Notes: generated by a model not told the origin, from the letters alone. A DNA stretch of 64,000 bases from Marinobacter sp. (GCA_014359475.1 JACIZI010000017.1:1-64000), one strand, 5' to 3'. Counted from the first letter of the stretch, positions 45,562-54,863 are shown. A program made the numbers and translations.

Positions 45562-46611
45562 TTAATCCACCTGGATGACGGGAATCGGGGAACCGCTAGC
45601 GGATTCCGGCACCTTCGGCGCCGCCAGTCCCAGGTTGTTCTTCTCGAACACCCGGTCTGCCCGGTAGCTTGAGCGCACCATGGGCCCCGATGGCACTTCC
45701 ATAAAGCCTTTCTCAAGGCCGATCTCCCGGTAGCGGTTGAATTCTTCAGGCGTTACGTAGCGCTCCACCGGCAGGTGGTTTTTGGTGGGTTGCAGGTACT
45801 GGCCGAGAGTGAGGATATCGACACCCACGGCCAGCAGGTCGTCCATGGTCTGCAGGATTTCTTCCTCGGTTTCCCCGAGGCCGAGCATCAGGCTGGTTTT
45901 GGTGAGTACGTCCGGGCGATGCTTGCTGGCGTGTTCCAGCACATCCAGGGTCTTGCGGTAGCCGGCCCGGGGGTCCCGCACCCGACGGGTAAGCCTTTCG
46001 ACGGTTTCCACGTTCTGGGCAAATACATCCAGACCCGAATCCACCACTCTCTCAACATGGGCCATGACCGCATCGAAATCCGGAGTCAGGGCTTCTACCG
46101 CGACTTCCGGAGTGCGGCGTTTGATCGCTGACACGCAGGCGGCATAGTGCGCAGCGCCGCCGTCTTCCAGATCGTCCCGGTCCACGGAAGTGAGTACGAT
46201 ATAGCGCAGGCCCATCAGTTCCACGGATTTCGCGGTGTTCTCCGGTTCCTCGGTATCCAGCCAGCCTTTCGGATTGCCGGTATCCACGGCGCAGAATTTA
46301 CAGGCGCGGGTGCACACCGAGCCCATCACCATGATGGTTGCAGTGCCGTTGTTCCAGCACTCGCCGATATTGGGGCAGTGGGATTCCTGGCAGACCGTGC
46401 TCAGGCGGTGTTCCTTCACATTGCGGCGCACCGCGTCGTAGCGCTCCCCTCCGGGCATGCGGGCGCGCAGCCAGTCTGGCTTGCGTTCCCTGGGCAAGCG
46501 CTCCGCCTGCCCTGGGGATTTCCGTTTCACACCATCCTTGATGGCGGAAAAGCCATGCTCGTTGCGGAACTTGGCACCACTGGCAATACGGGGCTTCGCG
46601 CTTTCGCTCAT
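45562..46611 (-). CDS. lipA: Lipoyl synthase
   Basis: Radical-SAM enzyme that inserts two sulfurs into the octanoyl chain on lipoyl domains. The 349-residue protein has the auxiliary-cluster cysteines 74, 79 and 85 (CX4CX5C) and the radical-SAM cysteines 100, 104 and 107 (CX3CX2C). Further motifs are [12 protein letters not shown] and a C-terminal RSSYRAD. It works after LipB, whose gene lies at 21225-21884, so the usual lipB-lipA pair is split. It follows metY on the same strand, with hairpins between. Confidence 0.96.
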   Translation of the reverse strand: MSESAKPRIASGAKFRNEHGFSAIKDGVKRKSPGQAERLPRERKPDWLRARMPGGERYDAVRRNVKEHRLSTVCQESHCPNIGECWNNGTATIMVMGSVCTRACKFCAVDTGNPKGWLDTEEPENTAKSVELMGLRYIVLTSVDRDDLEDGGAAHYAACVSAIKRRTPEVAVEALTPDFDAVMAHVERVVDSGLDVFAQNVETVERLTRRVRDPRAGYRKTLDVLEHASKHRPDVLTKTSLMLGLGETEEEILQTMDDLLAVGVDILTLGQYLQPTKNHLPVERYVTPEEFNRYREIGLEKGFMEVPSGPMVRSSYRADRVFEKNNLGLAAPKVPESASGSPIPVIQVD

Positions 46612-46701
46612 CGGCCGGAAGGTCTCTTCGGGAAATGGATACCCCTAAAGGTTAAGCGGCAGGCGCAGCGTTGACAAGGCAAATACGGACAATCACGGGG
46701 T

Positions 46702-46742
46702 CTGGCAGGCTGCCAGCCGGGCACGACAGCGGTCGTACCCGG
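46702..46742. terminator. Two adjacent hairpins between metY and lipA
   Basis: A 6-bp hairpin (46702-46707 with 46711-46716, GGC loop) is directly followed by an 11-bp hairpin (46717-46727 with 46732-46742, AGCG loop), perfect on the plus strand with one G-U when read as minus-strand RNA. There is no T-run. They probably end metY transcription. Confidence 0.5.
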
Positions 46743-46780
46743 TATCGGAGAGCAAGTGCCGATCATAGAGCGGCCGTCGA

Positions 46781-48058
46781 TCAGGCCTGGGATCTTTCCA
46801 GAGCCTGGGTGATGTCGGCAATGATGTCGTCGGCATCCTCGATACCGATGGAGAGCCGCACCAGGTCTTCGCTCACACCGGCGCTCTTGAGCTCTTCCGG
46901 GTTAAGCTGGCGGTGGGTAGTGGTGGCCGGGTGGCAGGCCAGGGACTTGGCATCGCCGATATTCACCAACCGCAGGATCAGGTCCAGTGCATCAATGAAC
47001 CTTGCGCCGGCCTCGCGGCCGCCCTTGATGCCAAAGCTCAGTATGCCCGAGGCCTTGCCGCCACAGATTTTGTCACAGGTGGCCTTGTAGGGGCTGTTGG
47101 CCAGACCGGCGTAGTTGACCCATTCCACCAATGGATGATCCTGCAGGAATTGCGCGACTTTCTGAGCATTCTCGCAGTGGCGCTCCATGCGCAGGGCGAG
47201 GGTTTCCAGGCCCTGCATGATCAGGAACGAGTTGAACGGCGACAGGGCAGAGCCGGTGTTGCGCAGCGGTACCACACGGCAACGGCCGATAAAGGCGGCC
47301 TCGCCGAGGGCCTCGGTGTAAACCACGCCGTGGTAGGAGGGATCTGGCTCGTTCATCATCGGGAACTTGTCGGCACTGGCTTTCCAGTCGAATTTGCCTG
47401 AATCCACGACTACACCCGCCACCGTGGTGCCGTGACCGCCAATGTACTTGGTCAGGGAGTGAACCACGATATCCGCGCCATGCTCGAACGGACGGCACAG
47501 GAACGGGGTGGCGACTGTATTATCGACAATCAGCGGAATGCCGTGCTTATGGGCAATCTCCGCCCATTTCCGGATGTCCACGACGTTGCCCGCCGGGTTG
47601 CCGATGGACTCGCAGAACAGGGCGCGGGTCTGCTCGTCGATGGCATTTTCCACCGCTGCGACGTCATCGTGGGGCACCATCCTGCACTCAATGCCCTGGT
47701 TGGGCAGGGAATGGGCAAACAGGTTATAGGTGCCGCCGTAGAGCTGGCTGGTGCTGACAATGTTGTTGCCCACCTTGCAGATGGTCTGCAGGGCATAGGT
47801 GATCGCCGCCATGCCGGAGGCCACCGCCAGGGAACCTACGCCGCCTTCCAGCGCGGTCATCCGCTCCTCAAGCACTCCGTTGGTGGGGTTCATGATGCGG
47901 GTGTAGATGTTGCCCTGCACCTTCAGGTCGAACAGATCGGCACCATGCTGGGTGTCGTCGAAAGTGTAGGAGGTGGTCTGGTAAATTGGTGTAGTCGCCG
48001 CGTTGGTGGTCGGGTCGCTTTTGAACCCTGCGTGCAGTGCGAGCGTGGCTGGTTTCAT
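46781..48058 (-). CDS. metY: O-acetylhomoserine sulfhydrylase / aminocarboxypropyltransferase
   Basis: PLP enzyme of the Cys/Met metabolism family that makes homocysteine from O-acetylhomoserine and sulfide. The 425-residue protein begins MKPATLALHAGFKSDPTT and has TTPIYQTTSYTFDD, LASGMAAI-type cofactor loop (VASGMAAITYAL), VDNTVATPFLCRP and HSLTKYIGGHG with the PLP lysine. Its length, longer than MetB/MetZ, favours MetY. AAGGAA lies before ATG 48058. It is next to the AT-rich islet. Confidence 0.93.
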   Translation of the reverse strand: MKPATLALHAGFKSDPTTNAATTPIYQTTSYTFDDTQHGADLFDLKVQGNIYTRIMNPTNGVLEERMTALEGGVGSLAVASGMAAITYALQTICKVGNNIVSTSQLYGGTYNLFAHSLPNQGIECRMVPHDDVAAVENAIDEQTRALFCESIGNPAGNVVDIRKWAEIAHKHGIPLIVDNTVATPFLCRPFEHGADIVVHSLTKYIGGHGTTVAGVVVDSGKFDWKASADKFPMMNEPDPSYHGVVYTEALGEAAFIGRCRVVPLRNTGSALSPFNSFLIMQGLETLALRMERHCENAQKVAQFLQDHPLVEWVNYAGLANSPYKATCDKICGGKASGILSFGIKGGREAGARFIDALDLILRLVNIGDAKSLACHPATTTHRQLNPEELKSAGVSEDLVRLSIGIEDADDIIADITQALERSQA

Positions 48059-48148
48059 CACAGATTCCTTGCGGTTGGATTGTTTCTGATCAGGTGCAGG
48101 GTGAGTATGCCACAGGCACAGAGGGGAGGTTGGGTCCCCATAACGAAA

Positions 48149-48180
48149 AAGGGCCTACGCTTGCGCGAGGGCCCTTCTTT
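48149..48180. terminator. Bidirectional terminator-like hairpin
   Basis: A 7-bp stem AAGGGCC/GGCCCTT (48149-48155 with 48170-48176) has T5 on its minus-strand side and TCTTT on its plus-strand side. It directly follows the stop of the toxin-gene remnant and may be that gene's old terminator. Confidence 0.6.
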
Positions 48181-48283
48181 AAGCCTTGGCCCGGATCTCG
48201 AACAACTCATCACCCAGAGGCTTTGTGTGCGGTTCGCCGAGATTGGCTCCGTGCTTCTCCATGAGGTCCATCAAACGAAGCAT
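48179..48283 (-). pseudogene. Remnant of a RelE/HigB-like (Gp49 family) toxin gene
   Basis: A short minus-strand frame encodes about 34 residues reading MLRLMDLMEKHG, then LGEPHTKPLGDELFEIRAKA, then stop. The order RL.DLM.KHG - LGEPHTK.L - LFEIR is characteristic of the first half of RelE-like Gp49/HigB toxins, usually 100-120 residues. Here the sequence ends just after the LFEIR strand, where the catalytic half should begin, and in-frame stops lie a short way upstream. I therefore read it as a decayed toxin gene. No antitoxin gene is seen nearby. Confidence 0.5.
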
Positions 48284-48397
48284 TCTCGCCTGGATCTTGG
48301 TCTGTAATTATTTTAACAAATGGGCAGTATGGTTCATTATACTCGATGCTCTGGATTATCTTGACGGAACGGAAGTTGGAGTAATTGGAGAAACTTC

Positions 48398-50038
48398 ATG
48401 AATTTGCTTAGCAGCCTCTCACTCAAGTCTCGGTTGGTTATATTGGTATCTATCCCGCTGGTCGCGCTCGCCGGCTTGTCAATATACGCTCTTGTGGTTT
48501 TTTCTGAAATCAACCGAGGTGTGATTAGTATTTACAACGATCGCGTTGTGCCCCTTAAAGATCTCAAAGTTATTTCTGATGACTATGCGGTTCTGGTGAT
48601 TGATGCCATCAACAAAGCCAACGCTGGAAGAATATCGTCGAACGAAGCTCTTGAGCAGATCGATAAAGCTGAATCCGCAATCAGCGCGAATTGGCAACGG
48701 TATACCCAGACACTTCTTACGGATCAGGAGAGGCAACTTGTACGGGAGGCAGAAGCCCTTTTTCTCGCCGCAGACCAGGCCATAGTTGAAGCAAAGACAA
48801 TTCTCCGTAGAGCGTCCACCAATGCGAAAGGCCAGCTGGATCAGATTGATGGCCCGCTCTATAAGGTCATTGATCCGGTAACGGAGAAAATTGGCGAGTT
48901 GATAGAGCTGCAACTGGACGTTGCTGCCAGAGAAAGAGAGTCCGTAGGCGAGCTTTATGCCCAAAGTCAGTGGCTTTACCCATCAAGCTCTGTTGTCGCA
49001 GCGGCGCTCTCAATTGGCGCCGGTGCTCTCATCATTTTCTCGATCACCGGTCCGATCCAATCGATGAGAGCCCTTATGCAATCCGTCGCTGAGCAATCAG
49101 ACCTTTCTCAACGCCTGAAGGTTGTAGGTAAAGATGAGCTGGCCCAGCTTGGCCACTCGCTCAATCATATGCTGAAACAGTTTGACCAGGTAATCAGCCG
49201 ACTTTCAGCTGTATCGGACGAAGTAGCAACGGCTTCGGAGGAGCTTTCCTCCATCAATGCTAACGTCGAGCGTAACATTGAGTCCCAGTCGGAGCAGACG
49301 GATCAGGTGGCAGCCGCCATGAACCAGATGAGTGCTGCGTCCAGTGATGTTGCGAGAAGTGCGGAAGAAGCACAGTCTGCGGCCCACTCGGCGAAAGAGC
49401 GGGGCGTTGAGGGCCGGGTCAGGGGAGAGAAAGGGCGCGAAGCGTTGCACAGGCTGTCTGAAAATATTCGTAGGGTCGCAAATCAGATCAACTCTTTGGA
49501 GAATAAGAGCCTGGAAATACAGAAGGTTACCCAGGTCATAAATGATATTGCGGACCAGACGAATCTTCTCGCATTGAATGCTGCAATTGAAGCGGCAAGA
49601 GCCGGCGAGCATGGCCGGGGATTCTCTGTGGTGGCCGATGAAGTTCGTTCTCTGGCCCGACGGACACAAACCTCCACTGCTGAAATTGCGGACGTTATTG
49701 AGGGCCTGATTGAAGAAAGCAAGGCAACCGTTGCAGTTATGCAGTCTGGCCTGGAGCAAGTTGAAGAAAATCGAATGGTGATCGACGGTATCGCCGAAAC
49801 GCTGAATGCCATAAGTGATGCCATTGATCACATCGTCCAGATGGGTGAGCAGATTGCGAGTGCCTCAGAGGAACAATCTGTAGCGGCTGAGCAGGTCAGT
49901 GGGAACTTGACCCACATCGTGGATATCTCCAGCCAGAATCTTGATGGAGCTAAACAGTCTGCGGAGGCCAGTCACGAACTGGCGAGACTGGCGGCGGAGA
50001 TGAAAGACCGCGTTTCGTCTTTCACAACCAGCGCATAG
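48398..50038 (+). CDS. Methyl-accepting chemotaxis protein
   Basis: A 546-residue chemoreceptor: membrane span about 12-33, a periplasmic four-helix-bundle sensor (about 34-195, 4HB_MCP type), a second span about 196-217, HAMP (about 218-270) and a long coiled-coil signalling domain. The hairpin tip is [37 protein letters not shown] in part, the diagnostic MCP core. Ligand unknown. No C-terminal receptor pentapeptide is present. The gene and its upstream region are AT-richer than neighbours: two sampled 60-base lines (48301 and 48481) have about one third G+C. That suggests transfer. No other chemotaxis gene is nearby. Confidence 0.9.
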   Translation: MNLLSSLSLKSRLVILVSIPLVALAGLSIYALVVFSEINRGVISIYNDRVVPLKDLKVISDDYAVLVIDAINKANAGRISSNEALEQIDKAESAISANWQRYTQTLLTDQERQLVREAEALFLAADQAIVEAKTILRRASTNAKGQLDQIDGPLYKVIDPVTEKIGELIELQLDVAARERESVGELYAQSQWLYPSSSVVAAALSIGAGALIIFSITGPIQSMRALMQSVAEQSDLSQRLKVVGKDELAQLGHSLNHMLKQFDQVISRLSAVSDEVATASEELSSINANVERNIESQSEQTDQVAAAMNQMSAASSDVARSAEEAQSAAHSAKERGVEGRVRGEKGREALHRLSENIRRVANQINSLENKSLEIQKVTQVINDIADQTNLLALNAAIEAARAGEHGRGFSVVADEVRSLARRTQTSTAEIADVIEGLIEESKATVAVMQSGLEQVEENRMVIDGIAETLNAISDAIDHIVQMGEQIASASEEQSVAAEQVSGNLTHIVDISSQNLDGAKQSAEASHELARLAAEMKDRVSSFTTSA

Positions 50039-50105
50039 TGCTATGGAGCATGCTCCGGGTGTTGGACATTAACAAGCCCGGTATGCACAAGGGCCTTTCG
50101 TAATT

Positions 50106-50125
50106 CTGGTAGCAAGGGGCGGAGT
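50106..50125 (-). repeat. Duplicated 3' end of tRNA-Met (candidate att remnant)
   Basis: Twenty bases identical to 50281-50300, the CCA end and T-arm start of tRNA-Met plus one flanking base, lie 175 bases downstream of the tRNA in the same orientation. This is the pattern left by an element integrated at a tRNA 3' end, or by loss of a second tRNA copy. No integrase gene is seen. Confidence 0.6.
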
Positions 50126-50129
50126 ACTC

Positions 50130-50220
50130 GGCCTGCGGCTTCGCCCTTCGGGCCGTCGTCGGGCTGCTCCGACGTTCCTTCGCACGCGTGGCGTGCTTCG
50201 GTCGTACCGCCTTCGGCGGT
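50130..50220. other. Cluster of short consecutive hairpins
   Basis: Three clear hairpins follow one another: 50158-50162 with 50169-50173, 50182-50187 with 50191-50196, and 50206-50211 with 50215-50220. CTTCGG-type loops also occur in the first 30 bases. No coding frame fits. It fills the space between the tRNA-Met 3' duplication and the tRNA terminator. Its role is unknown. Confidence 0.45.
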
Positions 50221-50242
50221 TCAACTCCGGCTAGCGGGTATT

Positions 50243-50274
50243 AAAAAAGCCCGACTCTTTCGAGTCAGGCTTTC
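50243..50274 (-). terminator. Rho-independent terminator of tRNA-Met
   Basis: On the minus strand an 11-bp stem with one T-G pair (AAGCCTGACTC with GAGTCGGGCTT) closes a GAAA tetraloop and is followed by T6. It lies about 10 bases after the tRNA-Met CCA end. Confidence 0.85.
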
Positions 50275-50281
50275 TGAATAC

Positions 50282-50358
50282 TGGTAGCAAGGGGCGGAGT
50301 CGAACCGCCGACCCCGGCATTATGAGTGCCGTGCTCTAACCAACTGAGCTACCTTGCC
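50282..50358 (-). tRNA. tRNA-Met (CAT), elongator-like
   Basis: A 77-base tRNA on the minus strand with encoded CCA. The acceptor GGCAAGG pairs with CCTTGCT (first pair G-U). The D arm AGCTCAGTTGGTTAGAGC, anticodon loop CTCATAA with CAT and T arm GGTTCGACTCC are present. The closed first acceptor pair and typical elongator D arm argue against initiator tRNA. CAT can also be read as tRNA-Ile after lysidine modification; elongator Met is favoured by overall similarity. Confidence 0.93.
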
Positions 50359-50392
50359 AAATCCGTCCGGGATCGCCCCAAACGAGGCGCGT

Positions 50393-50421
50393 ATTTTCTG
50401 GATTTTGGGTGGGGCTGTCAA
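50393..50421 (-). promoter_or_regulatory. Promoter candidate for tRNA-Met
   Basis: On the minus strand a perfect TTGACA (50421-50416), a 17-base spacer and GAAAAT (50398-50393) are followed by ACGCGCC. The same discriminator follows the tRNA-Leu promoter at identical spacing. The tRNA begins 35 bases downstream. Confidence 0.65.
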
Positions 50422-50446
50422 CCCCTTTGGGTGAAGTGCGTGGAGA

Positions 50447-51163
50447 TTAGCGGGCGGGGACGGAAATCATCGTCAGTATGCCGTGCCCGGTGCGGGTTAT
50501 GCTCGCATCGAAGTGTCTGCCGGCGGGGTATTGTGGCGCGAGGGTTTTGTTGAGTTGCAGGCGGGCGGAATCGCTTTGCAGGGCGACCACCTGAGCATCC
50601 TGAAACCAGAACCGGCAGCCCGTGGCCGGGAACAGGGCCTTGAAGAGGCTTTCCTTCAGGGAGAAAGCCGTGGTGATCAGTTCGCCTGGCTGCGTCGCCA
50701 GGGCGGTCTGGAAGCGGTTGCGCTCGTCAGGGGTCAGGATGCGTGTGTGAAGTCGTTGTGCGGCCTGATCGGCCATCAGGGGTTCCAGGTCGAGCCCCAG
50801 TGCAAGGTAATCGCTGGTGCGGGCAACCACGACCGCAGCGCAGGATCCGGAGTGGGTGATGGAGCCGGTGAAACCCGCTGGCCAGAGTGGTTGGCCGTCG
50901 GGGTGTCGTTCAGGACAGGCTGTGCCGGCTCCCAGTCGGGTGAGTGCCTGTCCCGCGGCCAGGCGACCGGCCAGGTATTCTGCGCGGCGTTTGGCGACCG
51001 CGTGACGGAGGGGGTCAGGCAGGGCAGGGCCTTCCTTCGGTGCGGGTGCATCGGCGGGTAGTTGCCCGGCATCGAAGGTTATCTGCACAAATGCTCGCGG
51101 GCCGGCGGGTTCGGGCCAGGGCCAGCGGTCATCGGTGGCGGTACACCAGTCGGGCAACGCCAT
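50447..51163 (-). CDS. 4'-phosphopantetheinyl transferase, EntD/Sfp class
   Basis: Transfers phosphopantetheine from CoA to a carrier-protein Ser. The 238-residue protein shows the three family motifs: FTGSITHSGSCAAV, LGLDLEPL (GxDxE, Mg-binding) and FSLKESLFKAL (KExxxK). It is closest to the EntD-like type that serves siderophore or polyketide carrier proteins. No carrier or synthase gene is nearby. It follows ychF on the same strand with a 12-base gap, so it may be cotranscribed. Confidence 0.88.
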   Translation of the reverse strand: MALPDWCTATDDRWPWPEPAGPRAFVQITFDAGQLPADAPAPKEGPALPDPLRHAVAKRRAEYLAGRLAAGQALTRLGAGTACPERHPDGQPLWPAGFTGSITHSGSCAAVVVARTSDYLALGLDLEPLMADQAAQRLHTRILTPDERNRFQTALATQPGELITTAFSLKESLFKALFPATGCRFWFQDAQVVALQSDSARLQLNKTLAPQYPAGRHFDASITRTGHGILTMISVPAR

Positions 51164-51175
51164 ACGGTGGTTTGC

Positions 51176-52267
51176 TTACACGTTGAACCGGAAGTGAATC
51201 ACATCGCCGTCCTGGACGATGTAGTCCTTGCCTTCCAGTCGCCATTTGCCGGCATCCTTGGCACCCTGTTCGCCATTGTTGGCGACGAAGTCCTCGTAGC
51301 TGATCACTTCGGCACGGATAAAGCCCCGTTCGAAGTCAGTGTGGATAACCGCGGCAGCCTGGGGCGCAGTGACACCGATGCGTGTGGTCCAGGCGCGCAC
51401 TTCCTTTACCCCGGCGGTGAAGTAGGTCTGCAGGCCCAGCAGGCTGTATCCGGCACGGATGACCCGGTCGAGCCCTGGCTCTTCCATGCCCATCTCTTCC
51501 AGGAACATGCTTTTTTCGTCGTCTTCCAGTTCGGAGATTTCGGCCTCGATCTTGTTGCAGATGGGTACGACGACAGCCCCTTCCTGCCCGGCAATGGCGT
51601 TTACCTGATCCAGATAGGGGTTGTTCTCGAACCCGTCTTCATTCACGTTGGCGATGTACATGGTGGGCTTGACGGTGAGCAGGCACAGCTCGCGGATCAG
51701 CGCCATCTGGTCCTTGTCCAGCCCCATGCTGCGCACTGGCTGGCCTTCGTTCAGCACTGGCAGCAGTCGTTCGAACATCTCCAGCTGCGCCTTGGCTTCC
51801 TTGTCGCCACTTTTGGCGACACGCTGGACCCGTTTGATGGCTCTTTCCACGGTATCCAGGTCGGCCAGGGCCAGTTCGGTGTTGATCACTTCTATGTCTG
51901 AGGCAGGATCCACCTTGTTGGCTACGTGGATGACGTTATCGTTCTCGAAGCAGCGCACCACGTGGGCGATGGCATCGGTCTGGCGGATGTTCGCCAGGAA
52001 CTGGTTGCCCAGACCTTCGCCCTTGGAGGCCCCGGCCACGAGGCCGGCAATGTCCACGAATTCCATGGCGGTGGGGACCACTTTCTCCGGCTTGACGATC
52101 TCGGCCAGCTTGTTCAGCCGCGGGTCAGGCATGGGCACCACGCCGGCGTTGGGCTCGATAGTGCAGAACGGAAAGTTCTCCGCGCCAATGCCGGCCTTGG
52201 TCAGTGCGTTGAACAGCGTGGATTTGCCGACGTTGGGCAGGCCAACGATGCCGCAATTGAATCCCAT
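51176..52267 (-). CDS. ychF: Redox-regulated ATPase YchF (OLA1 family)
   Basis: Obg-related P-loop protein that prefers ATP and associates with ribosomes. The 363-residue protein has [18 protein letters not shown] (8-25), [15 protein letters not shown]-type nucleotide specificity region (YIANVNEDG) and a C-terminal TGS domain ending VIHFRFNV. It is next to pth, as is usual in proteobacteria. Confidence 0.96.
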   Translation of the reverse strand: MGFNCGIVGLPNVGKSTLFNALTKAGIGAENFPFCTIEPNAGVVPMPDPRLNKLAEIVKPEKVVPTAMEFVDIAGLVAGASKGEGLGNQFLANIRQTDAIAHVVRCFENDNVIHVANKVDPASDIEVINTELALADLDTVERAIKRVQRVAKSGDKEAKAQLEMFERLLPVLNEGQPVRSMGLDKDQMALIRELCLLTVKPTMYIANVNEDGFENNPYLDQVNAIAGQEGAVVVPICNKIEAEISELEDDEKSMFLEEMGMEEPGLDRVIRAGYSLLGLQTYFTAGVKEVRAWTTRIGVTAPQAAAVIHTDFERGFIRAEVISYEDFVANNGEQGAKDAGKWRLEGKDYIVQDGDVIHFRFNV

Positions 52268-52335
52268 GGAATGCCTCTGTTGATTGGTGATGAAAATGTG
52301 GGCGGATTATACCGGGGACGACCAGCGGGCGCGAG

Positions 52336-52923
52336 TCAGTCCGCCTGGAAGCTGTGCAGGCGGTTCATCGCTGCCGCCAGATTGCCGTTGGCCGCCTCCG
52401 GCAGCACCCGCAGTATTTCGTTGATGACCGCCTCAAGCTGCGCGGATTCCTGCTTGCCAGCACGGCCCAGCACATAGCCGGTCACCTTGCGGCTGTCGCC
52501 GGGGTGGCCGATACCGATACGCAAACGCTGGAAGCCGTTGGTCCCCAGATGGGCGATGGTGTCGCGCAGGCCGTTATGGCCGCCGTGGCCGCCGCCTTTC
52601 TTGAATTTGGCGGTGCCGGGTGCCAGATCCAGCTCATCGTGGGCGACGAGAATCTGCTCGGCAGGAATCTTGAAGAAATCCGCCAGTGCCTTGATGGACA
52701 GGCCGCTGCGGTTCATGAAGGTGGAGGGGTTTAAAAGGTGCAGGTCCAGGCCCTGCCACTGAATGCGGGCATAGAGCCCGTGGTATTTCTTTTCGGGACG
52801 GAGCGTCTGGCCCGCTTCGCGGGCCAGCGCTTCCACGAACAGGGCGCCGGCGTTGTGGCGGGTATTCTCATAGTCGGGACCGGGGTTACCCAGTCCGACC
52901 ACCATGCGGATATCCTGTGCCAT
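52336..52923 (-). CDS. pth: Peptidyl-tRNA hydrolase
   Basis: Frees tRNA from peptidyl-tRNAs that drop off ribosomes. The 195-residue protein has [21 protein letters not shown] (9-29; catalytic His in TRHN), [42 protein letters not shown] and [10 protein letters not shown]. It lies between rplY and ychF on the same strand, the standard order. Confidence 0.97.
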   Translation of the reverse strand: MAQDIRMVVGLGNPGPDYENTRHNAGALFVEALAREAGQTLRPEKKYHGLYARIQWQGLDLHLLNPSTFMNRSGLSIKALADFFKIPAEQILVAHDELDLAPGTAKFKKGGGHGGHNGLRDTIAHLGTNGFQRLRIGIGHPGDSRKVTGYVLGRAGKQESAQLEAVINEILRVLPEAANGNLAAAMNRLHSFQAD

Positions 52924-52953
52924 TGGCCTTCGCCTCTGTTCCTGCAGGAGTCA

Positions 52954-53598
52954 TTACTCCTTGCTTTCACCTTCCTCGCCTTCCTCACCTTCCGCTTCGT
53001 CATCAACCTTGGCGCCGCGGGGCTTGTGGATGGCGACTACCGGCAGGTCGTGGTCTTCGCCCTGCAGCAGGGCGGCAATGCGCACACCTTCTGGCAGTCT
53101 CAGGTCGCTCAGGTGAATGACCTGGTCCATGTCCACGGTAGCCATATCCACTTCGATGTACTCAGGCAGGTTTTGCGGCAGGCAGATAACCTCAACTTCG
53201 GTGATCTGATGGTTGGCTACGCCACCCTGCAGTTTGATGGCCGGTGCCTTCTCTTCGTTCAGGAAGTGCAGCGGGACGTTGACGTGGATTTCGTGATCCT
53301 TGTCAACCCGCAGGAAGTCAGCGTGAGTCAGAACCAGTTTGTACGGGTGACGCTGCAGATCCTTCAGGACCACGCTTTCCTTCTTGCCTTCCAGGTCGAT
53401 AGTGAGAACGTGGGAGAAGAAAGCTTCGTTTTCCAGAGACTTCTTCAGCTCATTGTGCCAGATGGAAATAGGCGTAGCGCCTTTGTCGCCACCATAGATG
53501 ATGGCCGGAATCTTACGTTCCTCGCGACGCAGGCGGCGGCTCGCACCTTTCCCCTGGTCGTCACGAGGAAATGCTTCAATCACAAAGTCCTGAGACAT
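52954..53598 (-). CDS. rplY: 50S ribosomal protein L25, long (CTC) form
   Basis: Binds 5S rRNA. The 214-residue protein is the long form: an N-terminal L25 domain (FPRDDQGKGASRRLRREERKIPAIIYG in part, about 9-90) followed by the TL5/CTC C-terminal beta domain and an acidic tail (EAEGEEGEEGESKE). ATG 53598 follows GAGGT and is preferred to an upstream reading. pth begins 30 bases after its stop. Confidence 0.95.
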   Translation of the reverse strand: MSQDFVIEAFPRDDQGKGASRRLRREERKIPAIIYGGDKGATPISIWHNELKKSLENEAFFSHVLTIDLEGKKESVVLKDLQRHPYKLVLTHADFLRVDKDHEIHVNVPLHFLNEEKAPAIKLQGGVANHQITEVEVICLPQNLPEYIEVDMATVDMDQVIHLSDLRLPEGVRIAALLQGEDHDLPVVAIHKPRGAKVDDEAEGEEGEEGESKE

Positions 53599-53690
53599 GG
53601 TTATTACCTCAATCGTCATCTGAGTGGTCCGCGACCAGACCCGTCACAGATGATGTTTCTGAATAAGGCCGACGTTTTGCCGACCGACGA

Positions 53691-53721
53691 AAAGAGTCGG
53701 GAGCCTCATGAGGCTCCCGAC
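53691..53721 (-). terminator. Terminator after prs
   Basis: A perfect 11-bp stem GTCGGGAGCCT/AGGCTCCCGAC (53696-53706 with 53711-53721) with CATG loop is followed on the minus strand by TCTTTTC. It lies between prs and rplY, so the two are probably separate transcripts. Confidence 0.78.
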
Positions 53722-53766
53722 CCGGAAATTGCCTGATGCGCCTGAGTTCCAGGGCGTTATGCCGGT

Positions 53767-54717
53767 TCAGACATTCTCGAACATGGCGCTGATGGACTCT
53801 TCGTTGCTCACCCGGCGAATCGATTCGGCAAGCAGCCCCGCCATGCTGAGGGGACGGATTCTATCACAATTGTTCAGTTTGTCGCCCAGCGGAATGGTGT
53901 CACACACCACCAGCTCATCGAGCTCGGATGCGCTGATATTCTCAATGGCGGGTCCTGATAACACCGGGTGGGTGATGTAAGCCACAACCCGGGACGCGCC
54001 GTGCTCTTTCAGTGCATTGGCCGCTTTGCAAAGGGTGCCTGCGGTATCGACAATGTCGTCCACCAGAATGCAGGTCTTGTCTTTGACATCACCAATGATG
54101 TGCATCACCTGGGACACGTTCGCCTTGGGGCGGCGCTTGTCGATAATGGCCAGGTCCGCATCATCCAGGCGCTTGGCTACGGCGCGGGCCCGCACAACGC
54201 CGCCCACGTCGGGGGATACCACAATAAAGTTTTCGAAGCGCTGCTTCTCGATATCCTCAAGCATGACCGGTGTGGCGTAGATGTTGTCCACGGGAATGTC
54301 GAAGAACCCCTGAATCTGGTCCGCGTGAAGGTCAACGGTCAGTACCCGGTCAACCCCGATGCTGGAGATCATGTCTGCAACCACCTTGGCGCTGATGGCA
54401 ACCCGTGTGGAGCGTACCCGGCGATCCTGACGGGCGTAGCCGTAGTAGGGGATGACCGCGGTAACCCGGGTGGCGGAAGCGCGACGCAGGGCATCGGCCA
54501 TGACGATCAGTTCCATCAGGTTATCGTTGGTGGGGAAGCAGGTGGGCTGGATGATGAACACATCATGGCCGCGCACGTTTTCGTTGATCTCTACGGTGGT
54601 TTCGCCATCGCTGAATTTTCCAACGGTAGCTTGTCCCATGGGGATGTGAAGTTTCTGGGCAATTGCCTTGGCCAGCTCAGGGTTGGCATTGCCGGCAAAA
54701 ATCATCAGTTTGGACAC
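53767..54717 (-). CDS. prs: Ribose-phosphate pyrophosphokinase (PRPP synthase)
   Basis: Makes PRPP from ribose 5-phosphate and ATP for nucleotide, His and Trp synthesis. The 316-residue protein begins [16 protein letters not shown] from a GTG at 54717, with GAGAAGGA 7 bases upstream. It has [29 protein letters not shown] (PRPP-synthase signature) and [12 protein letters not shown] (PRPP-binding loop). Reading further upstream enters tRNA-Gln and is rejected. It follows tRNA-Gln and ispE as in relatives. Confidence 0.97.
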   Translation of the reverse strand: MSKLMIFAGNANPELAKAIAQKLHIPMGQATVGKFSDGETTVEINENVRGHDVFIIQPTCFPTNDNLMELIVMADALRRASATRVTAVIPYYGYARQDRRVRSTRVAISAKVVADMISSIGVDRVLTVDLHADQIQGFFDIPVDNIYATPVMLEDIEKQRFENFIVVSPDVGGVVRARAVAKRLDDADLAIIDKRRPKANVSQVMHIIGDVKDKTCILVDDIVDTAGTLCKAANALKEHGASRVVAYITHPVLSGPAIENISASELDELVVCDTIPLGDKLNNCDRIRPLSMAGLLAESIRRVSNEESISAMFENV

Positions 54718-54769
54718 GACGGCATCCTTCTCAGTATCGGCGTTTGATTCAGAAGAAGCGGGAGAAAGG

Positions 54770-54844
54770 TGGCTGGGGTGGCAGGACTCGAACCTGCGCA
54801 TGACGGGATCAAAACCCGTTGCCTTACCACTTGGCGACACCCCA
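54770..54844 (-). tRNA. tRNA-Gln (TTG)
   Basis: A 75-base tRNA on the minus strand with encoded CCA. The acceptor TGGGGTG pairs with CACCCCA region (GTCCTGCCACCCCAGCCA end). The anticodon loop TTTTGAT carries TTG, and the T arm is GGTTCGAGTCC. It lies between ispE and prs, the conserved place in pseudomonads. A weak promoter-like CTGACA-N17-GAAAAG overlaps the ispE end. Confidence 0.95.
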
Positions 54845-54863
54845 GTATCGTGCTTTTCTGGCA

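Noticed and set aside
48398-50038. Chemoreceptor as part of a complete chemotaxis cluster
   Set aside because: No cheA, cheW, cheR, cheB or cheY lies nearby; it is an isolated receptor gene.
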